From: Candidatus Dadabacteria bacterium
GTDB taxonomy: Bacteria > Desulfobacterota_D > UBA1144 > Nemesobacterales > UBA2774
Assembly (NCBI GenBank): GCA_020849425.1
Contig: JADLGH010000057.1
Span: 1 to 52,882 of the forward strand
Length of the DNA stretch: 52,882 nucleotides
Direction: 5' to 3'
Position 1 is the first letter of the stretch; every line of letters begins with the position of its first letter. The position numbers and the translations under genes are program-made. Below, in pieces: positions 48,701 to 52,882 of the stretch. The notes beneath the pieces are model-generated. The model was given only the letters and a program-made list of their open reading frames with translations. It had not been told where the DNA came from and made no database searches.

Positions 48701-50399
48701 TGGGCATCGACAGATAGCTCTTCGTCCCGAATTCCCTTCCGGCCGGGCCGATCGCCTCGTCGAGATCCGTGTCGGGCACGTATCTCGCGCTCCCGTCGAG
48801 AATCGTTTTCCACGTGGCCCCGACGGGATATGGGATACTCCTGACCCTCTTCACGTACCAGTCCGCATGTCCCCTGTTGGCCTTCATAACGGCGTCCGCG
48901 CCTTCCACCATGAAAATTACGACGTTCGCCGCCCCCTCCACGTTCCTGTTGAGGGCGTCTGCGGCGTTGTCGAAAACATTCCCGAGGTCGAGCGACCTGT
49001 GAACGCTTTCCGTTACCGCCCTTATGATCGATTCGTACCTGCTCTTTCTCGACAGCTGCTCGACGTGCTGCTTAAGCTCCTCCTCCGTCTTTTTGAGGTC
49101 GGTCACGTCTATCACGTTCGCGACAAACACGCGGAGCCCCTTATAGTTCGACAGCTGGATATACGCCTCGACCGGGTACCCGGCGCCGTCCTTCCGTCTG
49201 TGGACGCACGTGAACCTCATCTTCTCCCTTCCGCCGTGAACGAGAGGTTCCAGCTTCCTGAAAAAATCCGGCGTAAGGCCGGGGTTCAAATCCTCCGGGG
49301 TCATCCTGCTCAATTCCTCGCGCGTATACCCCAGGTTATCCCGCGCCCCTTTATTGACCTGGAGGAACCTGAAAGTCCCGGCGTCGAATATGTATATCTC
49401 GTTAATGGCTTCTTCGAGTATCTCGGCGAAGTGGGTGACCATCTCCCGTGCGCCCGTTCTTTCTATCGCTATCATCGCGAGCCTTACCGCCGTATCGACG
49501 AGGACCGTCTCCCCCGCGGCAGGCGAGCGCGGCTCCCTGTAATACATCGCGAACGTTCCGAGGACTTTGTCTTCGGATGACATAATCGGTATCGACCAGC
49601 ACGCGCGGAGCGAATGTTCGAGGGCAAGGCGCCGGTAGTCGTCCCAGAGAGTGTCTTCGGCTATGTCGGTCACTATAACCGGCTCTTTTCTGTATGCGGC
49701 GGTGCCGCACGAGCCCGTTGCGGGCCCTATCTCCGAGCCGTCGATGGCTCTCACGTATTCTTCCGGGAGGCTCGGGGCCGCACCGTGCCTGAGGCGCTTC
49801 CCGCTTTCGTCTATAATCAGGAACGAGCAGAGCATTCCGTTTGCCAGGCCCTCTATCTCGCTGCATATGAGCTCCAGCGTTCGGTAAAGCGGGTCGTTTC
49901 CGGCCATGCTCTCGAACACCTTCTTTTCCATGCTCAGCATCGAGAGGGCCAGTTTTTGCTCCGTTATGTCTTCGCCCGCGATCCTGGTGAATACCTGTCC
50001 GCTATCGGTTCGGACGGTCCTGGCGTTTTCCCTCACCCATATAACGCTCCCGTCCTTCCTGATATTTCTGGCCTCCCACCTGTACTCGACTCCGTGGTTT
50101 TCGAAGGAAGCCCCGAGCCTCTCCGCCGCCCTTTCCCTGTCGTCCGGGTGAAATATGTCCAGTATCGGTTTCCCGGCGAGCTCTTCCTCCGAAAAGCCGA
50201 GGCCCCCCGGGGCGGAATTCATGCCGACGATTATTCCGTGGCCGTCTACCGTGACGTGCATTAACGAGCCGAATTCGTAAGAGGGTTCGGAGGAGGGGTC
50301 CTTATCGGCATGGAATTCCTTCCCGGGAGGAGTCTCTCCCGCCGCCGGTCCCGAAGATGAAGCCGGCTTTCCCGGCCGCTCTGTAAAGGGTTTCCTCAT
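45771..50399 (-). CDS. Multi-PAS/GAF hybrid sensor histidine kinase
   Basis: A 1542-residue cytoplasmic signal protein with no membrane segment. Approximate order: PAS (45-150), GAF (165-315), PAS (320-440), GAF (455-620), GAF (640-800), three PAS (810-930, 935-1060, 1065-1185), HisKA with His1188 in GIAHDFNNLL, HATPase with NLVINSDQAM, DSGIGM and GSGLGLATV, then a receiver (about 1415-1535) with Asp1472 in MFDLTVPGG and Lys in VTKPYS. The second and third GAF units are near copies (WKTILDG... and WKTIIEG...; KSYLSMPI and KSYASMPI). The fused receiver implies a phosphorelay. No partner regulator is adjacent, and its ligands are unknown. Confidence 0.93.
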   Translation of the reverse strand: MRKPFTERPGKPASSSGPAAGETPPGKEFHADKDPSSEPSYEFGSLMHVTVDGHGIIVGMNSAPGGLGFSEEELAGKPILDIFHPDDRERAAERLGASFENHGVEYRWEARNIRKDGSVIWVRENARTVRTDSGQVFTRIAGEDITEQKLALSMLSMEKKVFESMAGNDPLYRTLELICSEIEGLANGMLCSFLIIDESGKRLRHGAAPSLPEEYVRAIDGSEIGPATGSCGTAAYRKEPVIVTDIAEDTLWDDYRRLALEHSLRACWSIPIMSSEDKVLGTFAMYYREPRSPAAGETVLVDTAVRLAMIAIERTGAREMVTHFAEILEEAINEIYIFDAGTFRFLQVNKGARDNLGYTREELSRMTPEDLNPGLTPDFFRKLEPLVHGGREKMRFTCVHRRKDGAGYPVEAYIQLSNYKGLRVFVANVIDVTDLKKTEEELKQHVEQLSRKSRYESIIRAVTESVHRSLDLGNVFDNAADALNRNVEGAANVVIFMVEGADAVMKANRGHADWYVKRVRSIPYPVGATWKTILDGSARYVPDTDLDEAIGPAGREFGTKSYLSMPIWSDNRTVGCIHIHSQEKDAFSVEDLDMLQIVARQLEVAVNNARQAEALRKSEEDIKQKLGELSKKKKYEEILSAITRSVHSSINLEQVMENAVDTMHRSIEGTDFISIYFAEGNEAVIKAHCGYPEWFTEKMKRIPHPLGFTWKTIIEGEDIYCPDVENDTVIGAAGREAGTKSYASMPIKYMGKTIGCININSLGTNAFDEEELNLLKLIASQIEIAVNNARQAEALKESEERYRTLFEQTPVGVYTYGKDLVITHTNERHAEIMKSSREKIIGLDVNDLIDKSFNEIHEKAVRGESAGREGFYRSTTGDVSLYIMVSTAPLRDASGNIIGGMSVVEDMTERKKAEIAFLQSQQQYENLVNTVEGIVWEAEPGSFRFTFVSRQAERILGYTAEEWLGNDKFWTEKLHPEDRERVVNYCRASTESLRDHVVEYRMIAADERVVWVRDIVSVGVEDGKAVSLKGIMIDITDLKKAEDLLLESAERYRTLVENNYDIIVESSEEGEFLYLSPNFGESLGYDPDELLGKSMFGNVHSDDTPNTMKEFSRIISTRSPGKTVFRYRHRNGTWRWLESSGRAFETAAGELRYVGVLRDITDRKRYEDELFKAEKLESLGVLAGGIAHDFNNLLTVILGNISISKMHLKPSDRIFTRLTEAENASARARDLTSQLLTFSKGGAPVKEYVHTLGDFIRDTASFAVSGSKVRCDFDIADDLWPAEVDGGQISQVIHNLVINSDQAMPDGGVITVSAANTGRKGPDGGEDGKHIKISIADSGIGMTDDLVEKIFDPYFTTKQKGSGLGLATVYSIVKNHGGRIEVESEIGVGTKFDVDLPAAAGKAALMDGESGIRNGEGKILVMDDEETVRQVAGDMMKRLGYRVEAAADGQEAITKYLEAKEAGEPFDAVMFDLTVPGGMGGKEAFARLLEMDPGVRAIVSSGYSNDPVMAKSDEYGFKGVVTKPYSIEELSRVLYEVLGGGH

Positions 50400-50666
50400 A
50401 TGTACCGTCTGACATTAAGACCCCGCGAATTCGCCGGCGGGTATGGGGATGATGGTCGTCGGTCGGTATGAGCCGGCTTTTTGGAGGATCCCGGTCTCCT
50501 TATGCCCGAGTGAGCTTTCTCTTTACCCCTGTCGGCCTTATGCGGGCGCCCGCCCTATGGACACTTCTACTAATTCTATGCCTGATACTGTCCCGTTTCA
50601 ATACTAATTATGCCGTTGTCGGCTCCGGGGGAAGTCGCTGCCGGGCGTGTATAATTATCACGGACA
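50400..50666. other. Divergent gap between sensor kinase and TlpA-like gene
   Basis: A 267-nt gap without a believable gene. TATAAT at 50650-50655 lies 11 nt before the TlpA-like ATG. No -35 box is found at 16-18 nt spacing (the nearest TTGTCG is 28 nt away), so promoter status is uncertain. Confidence 0.4.
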
Positions 50667-51284
50667 ATGAAGGCATCTCGTTTTCGAAAGATCGCGTATC
50701 CGATTTTCGTGCTGATGCTTGCCGCGCTCCTTCCCGCCGCGGCCCGCGGCGAGGATTCCGGTCCCCTCTGGCGGCCCTCCGAGGGAGCCGAGCTCATAGG
50801 CAGGCCCGCGCCCGCCCTTTCCGGCCTCACGTGGCTCAACTCGGAGCCCATCGGCCTCGAAGACCTGAGGGGCAAGGTCGTCCTCATACGCTTCTGGCTT
50901 GTCGGCTGCCCCTACTGCGTGAATACCGCTCCGGCCCTCGCCGGGCTCTACGAAAAGTACGGCGGCGAGGGGCTCGTGGTCATAGGGATTCATCACCCGA
51001 AATCCGAAAGGACGAAGGACGACGCCCTCGTCCTCAAAGCGGCGAAGGGTCTCGGATTCGAATTCCCCATCGCCCAGGACAGGGACTGGAAGGTCATAAA
51101 CGCGTACTGGCTCGGCGGCGCACGGCGCTCCTACACATCGTCGAGCATACTGATAGACAAAAAGGGGATTATAAGATTCGTCCACGACGGCGGGGAATTT
51201 TACAGGAGCGAAGACAACCCCGACGCCGACCTCGCGTACAAAACCATAGACCGCAAAATAAGAGAGCTCCTGGCCGAAGACTGA
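50667..51284 (+). CDS. TlpA/ResA-like thioredoxin-fold protein, exported
   Basis: A 205-residue protein with a signal peptide (RKIAYPIFVLMLAALLPAAARG). It has a redoxin domain with RGKVVLIRFWLVGCPYCVNTAPAL, CxxC as CPYC, and GLVVIGIHHPKSER. The cis-Pro is not obvious: the usual strand reads RRSYTSSSILIDKKG, with Thr/Ser where Pro is expected, so redox chemistry may be modified. It probably acts in the periplasm as a thiol oxidoreductase, by analogy with TlpA, ResA or alkyl-hydroperoxide-like family members. It is monocistronic, and its message may have a very short leader (TATAAT 11 nt upstream of ATG). Confidence 0.85.
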   Translation: MKASRFRKIAYPIFVLMLAALLPAAARGEDSGPLWRPSEGAELIGRPAPALSGLTWLNSEPIGLEDLRGKVVLIRFWLVGCPYCVNTAPALAGLYEKYGGEGLVVIGIHHPKSERTKDDALVLKAAKGLGFEFPIAQDRDWKVINAYWLGGARRSYTSSSILIDKKGIIRFVHDGGEFYRSEDNPDADLAYKTIDRKIRELLAED

Positions 51285-51460
51285 TGCACTGTCTTAGCGT
51301 TTTATCCCCTTTGGAAAAGAGATGCACAGTTTGCGTTGACACCTGACATCGCAGGAGACTTTGCCATTCTGATCCCTGCGCGTCCCTACCTTTAATCTCT
51401 TTCCTCACCTCTCATGGGGAGGACCAAGATGGGGGTTGCCTCAAGCGCTGTCATTCCCAA

Positions 51461-51484
51461 CGATTCCGAGCAAGTGAGGAATCG
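51461..51484. repeat. GTCATTCC hairpin repeat, CGATTCC form
   Basis: CGATTCC, loop GAGCAAGTGA, GGAATCG, perfect 7-bp stem, preceded by GTCATTCCCAA. Confidence 0.75.
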
Positions 51485-51725
51485 GATGCCGCCACCTTGA
51501 AGCGCAAATGTTTATCCAGTCCCGCTCGCAACTTACCATCTTTAACATAAGGCTTGTATCGGTAATCCGGATCAATCCACAGTCGCGGCTCTGCCGCGAC
51601 TCCACCCTTCCGTCATTCTTCTAGTCTGTCATTCCCTAATGCTTGTATAGGGAATCCACTTCCGCAAGCAATCCATCAAGAGTTTTGTCATCCCGAACAA
51701 CGATTTCGAGCGAGGAATTTCCACA

Positions 51726-51885
51726 CTTCTGTCATTCCCAACGGTTCTGAGCATGCGCAAGAACCGGACGACTACGCCCTGAAGCGCAAGCGCTCATCCG
51801 TACAGCTCAGAACATACCTTCTTTAGTATCAATGCTTGTATCGGGAATCCACTTCCGCCAGCAATTCATCAAGCGCTTTTGTCAT
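51726..51885 (+). repeat. 161-bp direct repeat, copy 2
   Basis: Matches 39671-39831, same orientation, about 95 percent by eye. It contains the CGGTTCT/AGAACCG hairpin at 51742-51766. Confidence 0.85.
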
Positions 51886-51993
51886 GCGAGCGAAGCGAAG
51901 CAATCTATCCTTTAATCCGTCATCCAGTACCATCTTATAAGAAATAAAGCCGGGGTAATGGTGCGTCTCGCCCTTCGGTTTTCGCCGCCATCC

Positions 51994-52882
51994 CTACCAC
52001 GACCCTCCGCCCCCGCCTCCGAATCCTCCTCCGCTCGAGCCGCCCCCTCCGAGCCCGCTCCCGCCCGACTTCCTCGGAGCCGAAGCGAACGTGCTGTTCA
52101 TCACCCCGAGGCTCCTTCCGATGTCGGCGGCGAAAATCCTCGGTGTAAAGGAATTCGTATATCCCGGCGACGAATACCAGCCCGGCGGCTCCCTGTATAT
52201 ATCCTTGAACGCGTCGGCCCACTTCTCTTCGAGCCCGAATACGAGCGCAAAGGGCAGGACCCTGTCGAAGAGCGTAGGGTCGTCCTTCGCCAGCGCCTCT
52301 ATACGGTTTTTCTCGGCCTTGTCGATGAATTCCTTAAAGCCGAGGAGCTCTTCGTTCGCGAGCGTCCCCTCCCTCGTCTTTCTCGGCATGAATCCCGACC
52401 ACGCGAGTATTATCACCCCCGACAGGGCGATAGAGATCTTGAGCGGAAAGTTCGTGAAGAGGGCAAAGCCTATTATGATCAGTATGATCCCCGCCCACTT
52501 GTAAATCCCCTTCACCTTCTCCGGGTCCCCGGGGAAGTATCCGCCCCCGACCAGCTCGTCGTAAAGGGACTTCTTTATCCCGGGAAGCTCCCTGTAGAAC
52601 TTGTTCCTGAGGTCCGATATCTCGACCTCTTCCCCGCCCTTGAAAATCCCGTTCAGCACCCTGACTTCGTGGGGCTTGAGCTCCCCCGGCCCGGGCTGCT
52701 TCGTCTTTATGAGCTTGTAATCCCTGTCCGAGAAGAAAAAGAACTTCGTCGAAGCCTCCTCCTCGATTCTGAGATACCCCCTCACGGCCAGGTCTATGAC
52801 TGTGGACGTTATGTCGGCGACGTCCGCCCTCTCGTCTATGAGCGTCCCGGCTTCGGCCGGGGTGAATCCCTCGGGCGGGCTG
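51994..52882 (-). CDS. DUF2207-family membrane protein, 5' end outside window
   Basis: C-terminal part of a membrane protein of the DUF2207 family. The frame is open to the window edge, upstream of the track GTG at 52785, and encodes PPEGFTPAEAGTLIDERADVA followed by DLAVRGYLRIEE, a conserved DUF2207 segment, so the real start lies outside. After that come two membrane helices (AGIILIIIGFALF, ISIALSGVIILAWSG), a cytoplasmic domain and the typical Gly/Ser-rich end GGGGGGSW. The N-terminal extracytoplasmic half is missing. The function of the family is unknown. A poly-Gly tail after a short soluble domain is normal for it. Confidence 0.92.
   Translation of the reverse strand, partial: SPPEGFTPAEAGTLIDERADVADITSTVIDLAVRGYLRIEEEASTKFFFFSDRDYKLIKTKQPGPGELKPHEVRVLNGIFKGGEEVEISDLRNKFYRELPGIKKSLYDELVGGGYFPGDPEKVKGIYKWAGIILIIIGFALFTNFPLKISIALSGVIILAWSGFMPRKTREGTLANEELLGFKEFIDKAEKNRIEALAKDDPTLFDRVLPFALVFGLEEKWADAFKDIYREPPGWYSSPGYTNSFTPRIFAADIGRSLGVMNSTFASAPRKSGGSGLGGGGSSGGGFGGGGGGSW

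Larger units (their letters stand above)
51285..51993. repeat. Repeat-filled gap between convergent TlpA-like and DUF2207 genes
   Basis: A 709-nt stretch with no believable gene. It holds a perfect GTCATTCC hairpin, a shortened one (51701-51719, loop lacking four bases), the 160-bp copy of the 39.7 kb segment and pieces of the GCTTGTATCGG module. Confidence 0.8.

Noticed and set aside
45702-49580. Several 280-360-residue plus-strand ORFs opposite the sensor kinase
   Set aside because: Shadows of the PAS/GAF kinase, with Arg/His/Val-rich translations typical of antisense frames in GC-rich DNA.
50650-50655. TATAAT before the TlpA-like gene as a sixth leaderless promoter
   Set aside because: It lies 11 nt before the ATG, but no -35 box occurs at 16-18 nt spacing, so it was not counted with the five clear cases.
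50468-51346. 292-residue ORF in another frame of the TlpA-like gene
   Set aside because: The overlapping frame at 50667 has a signal peptide and CxxC fold; this frame is Arg-rich nonsense.

Overview
The window reads as chromosomal DNA of a GC-rich, Gram-negative, free-living bacterium. The envelope evidence is a predicted outer-membrane barrel, a lipoprotein, an MlaE-type permease, a YidC with a large periplasmic domain and a murein transglycosylase. Carboxylase, acyl-CoA ligase, nitrilase and F420/flavin-type genes suggest an acyl-CoA-centred heterotroph. I cannot place it securely. An uncultured Dadabacteria- or Desulfobacterota-like lineage is my guess from gene content and from a taste for ATA and AGG codons despite high GC. 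No phage, plasmid, IS transposase, CRISPR array, rRNA or tRNA was recognised.

Layout. 1-6.6 kb: leuS (5' end outside the window), a small secreted protein, a glutaredoxin-like protein, thiE, an outer-membrane protein and thrC. 6.8-11.7 kb: acylphosphatase, metallo-beta-lactamase-fold hydrolase, FtsB-like protein, a membrane GAF-GGDEF diguanylate cyclase, rsmA and a secreted protein with an internal duplication. 11.8-17.2 kb: an acyl-CoA carboxylase operon (beta subunit, biotin carboxylase, biotin carrier), coaE and 3-hydroxybutyryl-CoA dehydrogenase. 18-24.7 kb: gltX, a second glutaredoxin, a lipoprotein-mlaE pair, a tail-anchored-type unknown, nicotinate phosphoribosyltransferase and nitrilase 1. 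25.7-31.4 kb: an LLM-type oxidoreductase, a lytic transglycosylase and the classic rpmH-rnpA-yidD-yidC-jag cluster (rpmH was too short for the ORF track). 31.4-39.3 kb: tadA, two tandem acyl-CoA synthetases, trpG-trpE and a phosphohexomutase. 40-43.8 kb: two unknowns, nitrilase 2 and a divergent ThDP enzyme. 43.8-52.9 kb: lepA, a 1542-residue PAS/GAF hybrid histidine kinase, a TlpA-like redoxin and a truncated DUF2207 membrane protein.

Working together: the carboxylase, the dehydrogenase and the two ligases fit short- or medium-chain acyl-CoA metabolism. The two nitrilases could feed acids into the ligases, but that link is inference. The rpmH-jag block, leuS, gltX, lepA, rsmA, tadA and coaE are housekeeping genes.

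The most interesting non-gene signals are: (1) five genes (thrC, acyP, coaE, gltX, trpE) whose sigma70-like -10 box ends only 7-9 nt before the ATG with no Shine-Dalgarno, implying leaderless mRNAs; (2) a family of intergenic hairpins whose stems change sequence but keep pairing, within mosaic repeats that fill four large intergenic gaps, three of them between convergent genes; (3) a 125-bp perfectly identical tract in the two otherwise diverged acyl-CoA synthetase genes, a sign of gene conversion. I did not find a clear new defence or mobile system.
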